Source: Vibrio sp. SCSIO 43136 (lineage in GTDB: Bacteria; Pseudomonadota; Gammaproteobacteria; Enterobacterales; Vibrionaceae). Taken from it: 64,000 nt of DNA. Location of the stretch: positions 806,001 through 870,000 of the forward strand of contig NZ_CP071849.1 of assembly GCF_023716565.1 (NCBI RefSeq), written 5' to 3'. Below the pieces are notes generated by a model. The model did no database searches and was not told the origin of the DNA. It saw only the letters and a program-made list of their open reading frames with translations. Of the stretch, positions 1-8,657 are shown in pieces. Made by a program: the position numbers and the translations under genes. Every line of letters starts with the position of its first letter. The stretch's first letter is position 1.

Positions 1-1
1 C

Positions 2-1306
2 GATGCGGCTGAGGAAATGCGTCAGCGCCTTGATACTCGTCTTGGTTCGGCTGCAAGCGAGGTGTGTGTAAAAACTTTCCACTCGCTTGGGTTAGATATT
101 ATTCGCCAAGTCGATGGGCAAGGTGTCGAAATTTCACCGATTGCGACCAATGATAAAGCGAAGCAAGCCTGGTGTAGCGAGTGGCTAAAACAGCATTGGA
201 GCGCAGGCAACAACTTTAAACGTTGGCAAAAGCATCTTTCTAAATGGCCAATTGCTTATTTAAAGGGTGATGAAGAGTTAGGCAGTCAAAGTGAAAACCC
301 GAAATTAATTGCTTGGTTGAATGACCAGTTAGAGCAGCTTAATGCCAGCCAGCTTTCAAAAAAACAGGTGCAAGAATCTATCGTCGCTAATGAGGAGTAT
401 CCTCGTCTAAACAGTGAGCTTCAATTGGTGTGGCCATGTTATCAAGCATGGCAAACCATGTTGAAAGAGAGTGGGCATATAGATTTCCATACCATGATCA
501 GTCGAGCGGCAAAGTATGCTCGTAATGGGAAATTTAAACCGCAGTGGCAGTTTATTATGGTCGATGAGTATCAAGATATTTCTCCCGCCCGTTTAGAGCT
601 GCTAGATGCACTTTGTCATGGAAAATCTGCCCAGCAGCAGGCTTCACTTTTTGCCGTAGGAGACGATTGGCAGGCGATATACCGCTTTGCAGGCTCTGAG
701 GTAAATCTAACCACAGGCTTTGAAGCTCGATTTCCTGGTGCAACGATTCATTCGTTAGATACGACGTACCGCTTTAACAATATGATTGGTGAAGTGGCTT
801 CCAAATTTGTACTGCAAAACCCAAATCAGTTGCAAAAGGAGCTCAATAGCCACAAAACACTGAAACAAAAAAGTGTGAGTCTGATTCCCTTGTCTATACT
901 AGAAGAGTCGCTGGCTAAGCTGAACGAAAAAGCGACGACACGGAAAGAAGTACTATTGCTCGGACGCAACCACTACCACATTCCCTCACAGTTGGACGAG
1001 TGGCAACACCAATTTAGCAATTTGTCTCTGAAGTTCATGACGTGTCATGCCAGTAAAGGCCGAGAGGCCGACGTGGTATTTATACTTAATGTAGACGAAG
1101 GACAATTTCCTGCGGTCGAGAGGCAAGCACACCTCAAAGATGCAATGCTAAGTGGTGATGACTTGTTCCCCCATGCCGAAGAACGAAGGTTGTTCTATGT
1201 TGCCCTGACTCGCGCCAAAGAAAAAGCGTTTGTCGTTTATGGGGCTCATCCATCAGGCTTTGTGGATGAATTACGCACAGGAGATTATCCAGTCATAAAA
1301 AAATAA
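2..1306 (+). CDS. helD: DNA helicase IV (UvrD/Rep superfamily), 5' end outside window
   Basis: C-terminal ~435 residues of a superfamily 1 helicase; the reading frame is open to the left edge, so the N-terminal part with the Walker A motif lies upstream. Visible SF1 motifs are the Walker B type MVDEYQDISPARLELL, motif III AVGDDWQAIYRFAGS, the late motif CHASKGREADVVF and the terminal EERRLFYVALTRAKE (motif VI arginine). The 1B/2B insertion region and motif spacing fit HelD rather than UvrD or Rep. Family role: ATP-driven 3'-5' unwinding of DNA in recombination or repair. It is followed after 16 bp by a same-strand PfpI-like gene. The helicase assignment is firm; the HelD subtype is somewhat less so. 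Confidence 0.9.
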   Translation, partial: DAAEEMRQRLDTRLGSAASEVCVKTFHSLGLDIIRQVDGQGVEISPIATNDKAKQAWCSEWLKQHWSAGNNFKRWQKHLSKWPIAYLKGDEELGSQSENPKLIAWLNDQLEQLNASQLSKKQVQESIVANEEYPRLNSELQLVWPCYQAWQTMLKESGHIDFHTMISRAAKYARNGKFKPQWQFIMVDEYQDISPARLELLDALCHGKSAQQQASLFAVGDDWQAIYRFAGSEVNLTTGFEARFPGATIHSLDTTYRFNNMIGEVASKFVLQNPNQLQKELNSHKTLKQKSVSLIPLSILEESLAKLNEKATTRKEVLLLGRNHYHIPSQLDEWQHQFSNLSLKFMTCHASKGREADVVFILNVDEGQFPAVERQAHLKDAMLSGDDLFPHAEERRLFYVALTRAKEKAFVVYGAHPSGFVDELRTGDYPVIKK

Positions 1307-1322
1307 TAAGGCTAGATAATAC

Positions 1323-1919
1323 ATGAACATCGGAATTTTTGTTTACGACAACGCAGAACCAATAGACTTCTCGGGGCCGTATGAAGTTTTCGCTACTGCA
1401 AACAAGCACGCAAGTGCTTACGAAACACAATTTACACCGTACTTGATCAGCCAAAATGGCGATCCAGTGTCTGGGAGGCACGGCTTTCAAGTGTTGCCCC
1501 ACCGATCTTTTTATAATCATCCACCGTTAGATGTGTTGATTATTCCCGGTGGTGTTTACTCTCAAGAACTTCGTAAACCTGAGGTGATAGAGTGGCTACA
1601 GGCTCAGGCAAAGGAAGTGAGTATTCTCGCTTCGGTAAGTAACGGCGCATTTTTGTTGGCTGCTGCAGGGCTTTTAGAAGGAAGAAGGGTGACAACACAC
1701 TGGCAGCAACAAGAACAATTGGCTGTGATGTTCCCAAAACTGTCGGTGGTCAAAAACGTACGTTGGGTTGAAGACGGCGAAGTGATGACTTCAGCAGGGT
1801 CGGCGGGTATTGATATGAGTTTGCAGCTGGTCAGTCGTCTGACTCAAAACGGTTTAGCTAAGGTGACCGCACAGATCATAGATGTCACATGGCGAGATGA
1901 ACATGTTGTTGCGTATTAG
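1323..1919 (+). CDS. DJ-1/PfpI-family protein without the nucleophile cysteine
   Basis: 198 residues covering one DJ-1/PfpI (class I amidotransferase-like) domain, as in the N-terminal half of GlxA-type AraC regulators, but with no DNA-binding domain after it. Family landmarks are the start NIGIFVYDNAEPIDFSGPYEVF, the sheet LDVLIIPGG and AAAGLLEGRRVTTHW. The nucleophile elbow reads ASVSNGAFLLA, where the family normally has SVCTGA; Ser106 sits at the usual Cys position. Cysteine-based isocyanide hydratase, glyoxalase or protease activity is therefore unlikely, and a binding or sensing role is possible. The neighbouring convergent mgsA makes methylglyoxal and some DJ-1 relatives act on it, but that link is only inference. 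Confidence 0.8.
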   Translation: MNIGIFVYDNAEPIDFSGPYEVFATANKHASAYETQFTPYLISQNGDPVSGRHGFQVLPHRSFYNHPPLDVLIIPGGVYSQELRKPEVIEWLQAQAKEVSILASVSNGAFLLAAAGLLEGRRVTTHWQQQEQLAVMFPKLSVVKNVRWVEDGEVMTSAGSAGIDMSLQLVSRLTQNGLAKVTAQIIDVTWRDEHVVAY

Positions 1920-1967
1920 GATTTACGTTCACTAGCACGTAAACTGTTGGCTAAAATAATAAAAAGT

Positions 1968-1999
1968 AAAAAAACTCCCAGCTTGCTGGGAGTTTTTCT
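1968..1999. terminator. Bidirectional intrinsic terminator
   Basis: An A-rich run is followed by the perfect inverted repeat ACTCCCAGC-TT-GCTGGGAGT and a T-run. It lies between two convergent genes (PfpI-like and mgsA) and can serve both strands. Confidence 0.85.
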
Positions 2000-2011
2000 T
2001 TATCTGAGCGG

Positions 2012-2470
2012 TTATTTGCGAGCGTTTAAATAGGCTTCGTAATCTGGAATCTCGATTTCTACCTGTTCGTTAATAAGCTCTGAATGGAATAAGAAATTCG
2101 CTGTTGCTCGGTTTGTGGCCACTGGAATGTTCCAAACACTGGCAATACGCAGCAGGGCCTTAACATCTGGGTCATGCGGTACGGCGTTGAGTGGGTCCCA
2201 GAAGAAGATCAACATATCTATCTTTCCTTCTGAAATCATCGCACCGAGTTGTTGGTCGCCCCCCATTGGGCCGCTGATCATGCTGCGGATCGCTAAACCG
2301 GTTTCTTGGCTCAACATATGACCTGTTGTTCCAGTTGCGTACAGGAAGTGGCCTTGAAGCTTTTCTTTGTTTTCTTTAACCCAACGCAGTAACTCTGGCT
2401 TACAGTTGTCATGCGCTACCAGTGCAATGTGTTTGTTGGCGGGTAGTGCTCTGGTTGTTTTTTGCATCAA
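2012..2470 (-). CDS. mgsA: Methylglyoxal synthase
   Basis: 152 residues, the usual length for MgsA, which converts dihydroxyacetone phosphate to methylglyoxal plus phosphate as a cytosolic bypass of lower glycolysis under phosphate limitation or sugar-phosphate stress. Signature regions are [10 protein letters not shown] near the N-terminus (the His-Asp of the active site), the phosphate-binding ATGTTGHML, and the catalytic-aspartate region [16 protein letters not shown], followed by [18 protein letters not shown]. It is transcribed convergently with the PfpI-like gene and shares its terminator. The upstream side faces the torT 3' end, so it is probably monocistronic. Confidence 0.95.
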   Translation of the reverse strand: MMQKTTRALPANKHIALVAHDNCKPELLRWVKENKEKLQGHFLYATGTTGHMLSQETGLAIRSMISGPMGGDQQLGAMISEGKIDMLIFFWDPLNAVPHDPDVKALLRIASVWNIPVATNRATANFLFHSELINEQVEIEIPDYEAYLNARK

Positions 2471-2566
2471 ATGTTCCTTGTTTTAAAGCTTTCGAGCGGT
2501 ATCTCCCTATCTTGCCTAGCTTTGGAGAAGTTCGTACGAAAATAGATGAAATTCGTTAACCAAGTA

Positions 2567-3586
2567 TCACTTTGTTTTAATTTCAGTGAGTTGTACTTGA
2601 TAAATTGGTCGATACTGTGAAGGCGACAATGAATTATTTAGGATCTCCTGGGGCAAATCTTGAGGCGTTAGTCCGATGATTTCTGGAGAATAACTATCTT
2701 GGTAACTTGCTTTATCATTGAGGTAATTAAACGCTTGGATAATGGATAGCTCACCTTGAAGCACCATTTGATCGGTCGGAGCGAACAACACCCGATTGCG
2801 AACTAATCCTCGGTAGACACCATGACTTAAGTAGATAGAAACCAATTCAATATTATCGTTAAGCTTGGCGCTTCGAAGTTCACTGATTGCGGCCTCTATT
2901 GCAACAGCACTACCCACGATGTATCGAACGGAAGCTTTCTCTTCTAACACTTTTTGAACCAGGTTACGCTGTAACTCCTTATCATTGTCCGCCCATAGCT
3001 CGGCAACAATACGGATATCACTACCTTGGATTGCTTGCCTAAATCCTTCAGTGACGGGTTTTGTCCCACCACGGTAACGCGGGCCGGGCAGTGAAGCAAT
3101 GTGCACAATACCGCTGCCTTTCGGATGCTTATCCGCAAGGTATTTGCCTGCTTGGTAGCCCATCCAGTACCAATCGACACCTACTTTTCCTTTAATAGTG
3201 TCGCGATTGGCATCACTGATATCAAGTTGATTGACCGTGGCAAACACGGGTGTGTTGCCCACGATGTCGGAAAGGTTGTTTTGGTGAGCTGTTGGCGACA
3301 CGGTGCCAAGGATGATTGCATCGGCCCCCCAGTTTTTGCAAGCGATGAGCTGTTGCTGCTGCTTTTCAATATTTGGGTACCCGCCCGATTCGAAGACTTG
3401 CAGCTGTGCACCAAGTTTGTTGGCTTGTAACACCATACCGTAATTGACCGAGAGCCAATAAGAGTCTTTTAGGTGAGGGTAGATCGCACAAAGCTTGGTA
3501 TTTGCATTCGCTGGTTGGCTCAATCCAATGGCGGCAATCGAGAACAAGAATGAAAAAAAGAGGTTAAAGGTCGACGACTTGCGCAT
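2567..3586 (-). CDS. torT: TMAO-sensing periplasmic protein TorT
   Basis: 339 residues with a clear signal peptide (MRKSS.. followed by a hydrophobic stretch ending in SQPANA). The mature part is a periplasmic-binding-protein type I fold: LCAIYPHLKDSYWLSVNYGM, GADAIILGTVSPTAHQ, VGVDWYWMGYQAGKYLADKHPKGSG. TorT binds trimethylamine N-oxide and presents it to the sensor kinase TorS. It is divergent from torS with about 110 bp between the starts, the classical arrangement of the pair. Family membership and context agree well. torR and the torECAD reductase genes are not in this window. Confidence 0.92.
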   Translation of the reverse strand: MRKSSTFNLFFSFLFSIAAIGLSQPANANTKLCAIYPHLKDSYWLSVNYGMVLQANKLGAQLQVFESGGYPNIEKQQQQLIACKNWGADAIILGTVSPTAHQNNLSDIVGNTPVFATVNQLDISDANRDTIKGKVGVDWYWMGYQAGKYLADKHPKGSGIVHIASLPGPRYRGGTKPVTEGFRQAIQGSDIRIVAELWADNDKELQRNLVQKVLEEKASVRYIVGSAVAIEAAISELRSAKLNDNIELVSIYLSHGVYRGLVRNRVLFAPTDQMVLQGELSIIQAFNYLNDKASYQDSYSPEIIGLTPQDLPQEILNNSLSPSQYRPIYQVQLTEIKTK

Positions 3587-3696
3587 TTTGCTCTCTCAAT
3601 TACCTGTATATGCAGGGAATATTGGCATCAATAGGGTATTCAATGCAAAATATACAATGTCCCCTCAAATAAAAACAGCCACAAGGTAAGGAATCT

Positions 3697-6582
3697 ATGC
3701 TGTTCTCCACCCAAAGCATCGGCAGTAAGTTGATTTACTCGTTTGTCGCCATCACCTTATTGATGATCACGGCATCGATCATTGGTGTTGCGGGGTTCTC
3801 TTTTGTGGCACAAACTGAAAGTCGAGTAGTAAACCAAGCGATCCCATCGATGATAGAAGCGAGGCAGGTATCGGACTTAAGTTCCAAAATCATTAATACC
3901 TCCCAACATTTTTCTACCGCAGACAGTGAGCTGCAAAGCCAGCAATCGGGTACGTTACTGTTTAGTCAGCTCGATCAACTTCTTAATCATATCCGTACAC
4001 TAGGTTCAGACTCTTTTGATTCTCAACTGTTGTCTGAATTAGAAAACAGTGTTCAGAACATCATAGATAATTTCGCCGAACTTGGCATGTCGGTAAATCA
4101 ACGATTGGTATTAACGGCTTCTATCGAGACAACAGCCAATCTGATGGAAGATAACGCCAACGAGTTAGAAAGCTTGACTCGAACCCAAGTGTTGAATACC
4201 AGTACAGTGACAGTGGCCAATATTACGCATTTATATGAACTAGTAGATAAGGGTGACAAGTCCGAGCTCTACGACCGACTCGATAGCCTAATTGAAGTAG
4301 ACCTTGACCTCGCCGAACGCCTTCATGAGCTGCATTTACTCTCATTCCGCTTGTTGGCGCAGATAGAAGAAACGAAAACAGTAACTGATTACGAACGTAT
4401 TCAATCGTTGCGAGAACAATTTCGACAAACATTAATTATCATGACTCGTCGAGCCAGTGCAGTGGAAGACCCATCTAGAGCAGAGCAGATGGGGGATCTA
4501 TTGCAGCGTATAGAAGCCAATAGTGTGATTTTTGAGTGGCTCGCCCAGCGTTATCAAAACAGTCAATTGACAGCCAGTATTAATGAGCGTACTCACCAAA
4601 ACTTTGCAGATCTGAATCAGATTGTTAGCCAACTCATCGATGAGTCTAACCAAGGCACGGCTCAAGCAGTTGAACAGGTTTCTAAGACTTTGAATATCGC
4701 TCACTGGTCTCTGGTTTCCATCTCGGTACTGGGGCTGGCGACGGTATTTTTAATTGTTTGGCGCATCGTCTATGTGAGGGTAGTTGTCCGATTAAGCGAT
4801 TATTCTACGGCCCTGCGCAAAGTGGCCAAAGGGGATTTGAACGTCGACTTAGAGGTTTCAGGCAAGGATGAAATGGCCTCAATGGGGCGGGCGATCATCA
4901 GTGCTCGTGATACGGCTAAGGCGCTACAGGTTGTCGCTCAGAAAGAGCGAGAAGCCAGTATTGAGCTTCAAGAGCACAAACAGCACCTCGAAGAAATAGT
5001 CGAAAAACGCACCGAGCAGCTTCAAAGCACCAACCAGAAACTCAATCAAGAAGTATTGGATCACGCTCAGGCTCGGATTCAAGCCGAGCAAGCGAATCGA
5101 GCTAAGTCAGCATTTCTAGCCACTATCAGCCATGAAATTCGAACCCCGATGAATGGTGTTCTTGGAACAGCGCAATTGCTCCAAGAGAGTGGACTCAACG
5201 ATCAGCAAGCGCTTTACGTGCAAACCATCAACAGCAGCGGCAGTCAGTTACTATCGATTATTAACGATGTGCTAGATTACTCAAAAATCGAAGCAGGGCA
5301 CTTAAACATTGCCAACGAGCCTTTTGATATCAATAAGCTGGTGGAAGAGTGTACCCAACTCTATAGCTCTAAGGCACAGGAAAAAAATATTGCTTTGTAC
5401 TCGTTGGTGGAAACTGATGTATCACCCGTCAGAGTTGGAGACCGGACACGAGTTGGGCAAATTCTAAATAACTTAGTTGGTAATGCGATCAAGTTTACCC
5501 AGCAAGGCGAAGTTGATCTTTATGTCTGCAATAGCAAAGATATTGGTGGGCTACCAGCGCTTCGGTTTGAAATTCGAGATACAGGGGTTGGCATCGCTGA
5601 AAATGAACAAAGTAATCTATTCGATGCATTCACTCAGGCCAGTTCCAATCATGTGGCAGCTGGTGGCACGGGTCTTGGGTTAGCAATTTGTAAGCGCTTA
5701 AGCGAGGCAATGGGCGGCGTGATAGGCGTTAGCTCTGATATTGATGAAGGCAGCTTGTTTTGGTTTGAGCTTCCACTGGTGGTCGGTGAAGAAATTGTCA
5801 CGACCGACTACCGAGTCCAAGATACCCCAGCTTCTCGAATACTTTTGGTGGAAGATAACCCAGTGAACTGCTTAGTTGCTGAGGGTTTTTTGGCAAACTT
5901 AGGCCATGATGTTTGTACGGTCGTCGATGGTAAGCAAGCTATAGAAGCGTTTAAGAATCAGCTATTTGATATCGCGCTGTTAGACATCAATTTGCCCGAT
6001 ATTAATGGTGTAGAGTTGCTTAAGTGTTTGAGAGAGCTACCAAATGGTAACCAAACACCCATGGTCGCAGTGTCTGCGCATGTTTTTACTGAAGAGGTGA
6101 ACAGCTACCTTGCTGCCGGCTTTAACGGATTTTTAGCTAAACCTATCGAACAGTACCAGTTGGCGAATGTGCTTGCAGAGCAATTGACCCCAACCATTAA
6201 GGCTTGTCAGATTGGTATTGATCAAACGCCTTTAGTTACCAATGAGGTTCTGGAGGTCAATAAGTTGTGTTCTGACCAACAAATGCTAGGGGAAGCTAAA
6301 GTTGCGGAGCTAGTCGAGCTCTTTAAGCATAGTGCTTTGAGCTGTGTGGTCGACCTAGAGCAGGCGGCAGCTGAAGATAATGAACGAAGAGTTAAAGAGC
6401 TTGCTCATAAGCTAAAGGGATCAGCGGCGAGCATGAGGTTGGTGTCTTTGCAAAAGATTTGCCTTGAAATAGAAAAATCCCCTCAGCCAAAAGAAGCGTT
6501 TATAGCCAAACACCAAACCGTCGTGTCGGCGGTGGACGAAGGGATAAAGGCATTGAAGGCATTTGTAGGTGAGATCGAGTGA
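3697..6582 (+). CDS. torS: Hybrid sensor histidine kinase TorS
   Basis: 961 residues in the tripartite phosphorelay layout of TorS. TM1 lies near residues 12-35, a long helical periplasmic sensor runs to about 330, and TM2 lies near 335-357. A HAMP and coiled coil follow, then the HisKA domain with His479 (SHEIRTPMNG), the HATPase (NLVGNAIKFT, DTGVGIAE, GTGLGLAI), a receiver with Asp763 (ALLDINLPD) and a C-terminal HPt with His904 (ELAHKLKGSAASM). The start is supported by AAGGAA seven bases upstream. It would signal through TorR to activate TMAO respiration genes. A well-conserved family with an intact set of phospho-acceptors. Confidence 0.95.
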   Translation: MLFSTQSIGSKLIYSFVAITLLMITASIIGVAGFSFVAQTESRVVNQAIPSMIEARQVSDLSSKIINTSQHFSTADSELQSQQSGTLLFSQLDQLLNHIRTLGSDSFDSQLLSELENSVQNIIDNFAELGMSVNQRLVLTASIETTANLMEDNANELESLTRTQVLNTSTVTVANITHLYELVDKGDKSELYDRLDSLIEVDLDLAERLHELHLLSFRLLAQIEETKTVTDYERIQSLREQFRQTLIIMTRRASAVEDPSRAEQMGDLLQRIEANSVIFEWLAQRYQNSQLTASINERTHQNFADLNQIVSQLIDESNQGTAQAVEQVSKTLNIAHWSLVSISVLGLATVFLIVWRIVYVRVVVRLSDYSTALRKVAKGDLNVDLEVSGKDEMASMGRAIISARDTAKALQVVAQKEREASIELQEHKQHLEEIVEKRTEQLQSTNQKLNQEVLDHAQARIQAEQANRAKSAFLATISHEIRTPMNGVLGTAQLLQESGLNDQQALYVQTINSSGSQLLSIINDVLDYSKIEAGHLNIANEPFDINKLVEECTQLYSSKAQEKNIALYSLVETDVSPVRVGDRTRVGQILNNLVGNAIKFTQQGEVDLYVCNSKDIGGLPALRFEIRDTGVGIAENEQSNLFDAFTQASSNHVAAGGTGLGLAICKRLSEAMGGVIGVSSDIDEGSLFWFELPLVVGEEIVTTDYRVQDTPASRILLVEDNPVNCLVAEGFLANLGHDVCTVVDGKQAIEAFKNQLFDIALLDINLPDINGVELLKCLRELPNGNQTPMVAVSAHVFTEEVNSYLAAGFNGFLAKPIEQYQLANVLAEQLTPTIKACQIGIDQTPLVTNEVLEVNKLCSDQQMLGEAKVAELVELFKHSALSCVVDLEQAAAEDNERRVKELAHKLKGSAASMRLVSLQKICLEIEKSPQPKEAFIAKHQTVVSAVDEGIKALKAFVGEIE

Positions 6583-6619
6583 CTCACTAAGCCCTAACAA
6601 ACTGGCTTAGTGAGTGTTA

Positions 6620-6802
6620 CTAGCGCTCTTCACGGTTCAGGCGGCTATCGAATGCGTGGACCTCCTCTTCGAGGTCTAGGTTTGCTTGATTTCTCAACTG
6701 TTCAAGCTGCGCTTCTAGCATATACATAGCGTCCATATCACCTTCTGAACTGGCAATAAAAATCTGTTGTTCGATATCTTCAATACGATCACGAATGTTC
6801 AT
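6620..6802 (-). CDS. Small conserved-looking soluble protein, unknown function
   Basis: A 60-residue acidic, helix-prone protein (MNIRDRIEDIEQQIFIASSEG.., ending FDSRLNREER). A longer in-frame extension upstream exists, but this internal ATG is chosen because AGGAGGGTGACAGG precedes it, a near-perfect Shine-Dalgarno, whereas the extension has none. The heptad-like pattern (IEDIEQQ, MLEAQLEQLRNQ) suggests a short coiled coil. It lies alone between torS and the VRR-NUC gene. I do not recognise the family; it could be a small regulatory or scaffold protein. Confidence 0.7.
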   Translation of the reverse strand: MNIRDRIEDIEQQIFIASSEGDMDAMYMLEAQLEQLRNQANLDLEEEVHAFDSRLNREER

Positions 6803-6986
6803 CCTGTCACCCTCCTGTAAGAAGATTAGTCTCTCCAATCTTTTGTGAGCTTCCCCACGAGTATAGTTAAAGGTTTTACGAATATTTGTCGATTTGGATG
6901 AAAAAAAGTGCACTTATTTCACTAGTAGTGAATGATCAGATAGATACATCAATGTAGGACTCGCATATTTGGGCAATCTTAGTGTT

Positions 6987-8585
6987 TTAATGATTCACAT
7001 AACACACATTTGCCCGTATGCCGTGCTTCATAAATTGCTGAAACCAACGGATTTGGTTTTCTTGAAGTTTGTCACCTGGCCCCTTTACTTCGAAGAAAAC
7101 CAACTGACCATCCTCAAAATAAACAAGATCGGGCTGGCCGGTTTTGAACAATCGCAAGTCCGAGAGCATGACTTTAAATAATGGTATTAACTGCTTTGGT
7201 GTCAGTGCATTAGCCGCTTGTTCCAACACTTCTGGTGTAAATACCCCCCAATATACTAAAGGATTTGCCAATCCGGCTTTGGTTTGGTAACGCTCCTTTA
7301 GTAACGTCCAACCCTGCGTGCTAAAATCACTAAAGCACTGTTCTATTAGTTTTTCTCGCCTAAGGACAAATTCTTGATGGTAAAGATCAAGTGGGTGATG
7401 TTGGAAAGGGTGGTTAAATGCACCTTCAACCGGTGCGAAAATCGCAGGCCAAAGCACAAGGCCCAACAGCCCATTAAGAAAAGCATTTTCTTGGTAGTAG
7501 CAACTATCACCAAAATGAGCTCGTACTGCTTCTTCTACTCTAGTTTGAGAGAGGTCGAGCTTGAGGTGCAGATCTGAAAAGACTGGCTTGGGCTTTCTCG
7601 GTATTTTGTTGCCCTGTTTTCTTCTAATTTGGTCCTTGAGGCGATGAGCAACCTCCATCTCTTCGAGGTGATAAGGTGATTGCATCATCTGGTTCATCAA
7701 TGTTTCAGCTTTATCGAGTTCACCGAGCGCAACTAAAATTCTGACCTGCCTTTCACGACTTGGGGGGAGTTGAGACTGTTGAAATAGTTCGATCGCGGCC
7801 GAGTGTTGCTGATGTCGTTCAAAATCTCTCGCAATCGCATTGATGAACTTTTGCCTCTGGCGTTCTACACGTGGGTTACTGGCTTTGTCAGGAAGTGCTT
7901 GAGCTAATTGGGAGAGCGTTTCTACCTCAGGTTTCTGGGCTTGATAGTGCTGCTCAGATAGTTTTGCCAGCTTCAAACAGGTATCTAAATCACTTCGATG
8001 ATCAAAATAGCGAGTATCGGCTGAAAGTAGATAGTCTTCAAAGCGATAGACGCCAAGATCTGAAAGCACGAATTGGGACAAATCTTGATAAGTATTAGTG
8101 AAGAACAAGCAGGTGAGTACAGAAGCAAATTCATCATTGAGCAGCTTATACCAATCAAAATTGAAAGCTTTATCGGGCAATGGTTGATCATCTATTTGAT
8201 TAAGCCATTTCTCTTTGCCTAGCTTACTGTCTAATTGCGGCCAGATGGACTTCATCTCAGGTTTGGTCAGTAGCGTTTCACAAAAATGCCGTGTATCGAG
8301 TTTTTCATTAATTGAGATGAAATGGTTAACTTGAAGTTCAACGCTAGCAGTGTGTATGTCAGATATCTCTGCGTAATTTAACTTATCACTGCGAAACAGG
8401 TGCCCTTTACGTGATAACAACCGAACCAGTAGTTTTTGAGCATCCTCGGAGAGTTTGTGGAAGCTATTAATCCATTCAATTTCATTCGGGTAGAGTAGGT
8501 CAAGATATTGTTTTTCTGCATTAGCTACCAAGCGTTTAAAGTTATCTAGGTAGTAATCTTCGGCGAGTTGAATGAGTTCTGACAT
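6987..8585 (-). CDS. VRR-NUC (FAN1-like) nuclease
   Basis: 532 residues. The C-terminal ~110 residues form the VRR-NUC PD-(D/E)xK nuclease domain: QPDLVYFEDGQLVFFEVKGPGDKLQENQIRWF, with catalytic Asp, Glu and Lys (PD..EVK) and the diagnostic Gln plus Trp. The middle contains helical repeats with pairs such as VRILVALGELDKAETLMNQM, like the TPR-type region of FAN1, and the N-terminus carries a SAP/winged-helix-like segment (HKLSEDAQKLLVRLLSRKG). Bacterial FAN1 homologues are structure-selective 5' flap nucleases acting on crosslink-damaged DNA. Its start lies 72 bp from the end of the upstream same-strand OFA transporter, with a terminator between. Confidence 0.88.
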   Translation of the reverse strand: MSELIQLAEDYYLDNFKRLVANAEKQYLDLLYPNEIEWINSFHKLSEDAQKLLVRLLSRKGHLFRSDKLNYAEISDIHTASVELQVNHFISINEKLDTRHFCETLLTKPEMKSIWPQLDSKLGKEKWLNQIDDQPLPDKAFNFDWYKLLNDEFASVLTCLFFTNTYQDLSQFVLSDLGVYRFEDYLLSADTRYFDHRSDLDTCLKLAKLSEQHYQAQKPEVETLSQLAQALPDKASNPRVERQRQKFINAIARDFERHQQHSAAIELFQQSQLPPSRERQVRILVALGELDKAETLMNQMMQSPYHLEEMEVAHRLKDQIRRKQGNKIPRKPKPVFSDLHLKLDLSQTRVEEAVRAHFGDSCYYQENAFLNGLLGLVLWPAIFAPVEGAFNHPFQHHPLDLYHQEFVLRREKLIEQCFSDFSTQGWTLLKERYQTKAGLANPLVYWGVFTPEVLEQAANALTPKQLIPLFKVMLSDLRLFKTGQPDLVYFEDGQLVFFEVKGPGDKLQENQIRWFQQFMKHGIRANVCYVNH

Positions 8586-8604
8586 GGTGCTGAGGTTTAG
8601 ATAT

Positions 8605-8638
8605 AAAAAAGAGCTTACCCAGAGGATAAGCTCTTTTT
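8605..8638 (-). terminator. Intrinsic terminator of the OFA transporter gene
   Basis: On the minus strand the stem AAAGAGCTTA / TAAGCTCTTT has a nine-base loop and is followed by a T-tract. It separates the transporter from the VRR-NUC gene downstream. Confidence 0.8.
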
Positions 8639-8657
8639 CAACAAATTGCGCTACGGA

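Noticed and set aside
6583..6615. Perfect 11-12 bp hairpin CTCACTAAGCC / GGCTTAGTGAG after torS
   Set aside because: It is a real hairpin but has no T-run on either strand, so I did not call it an intrinsic terminator.
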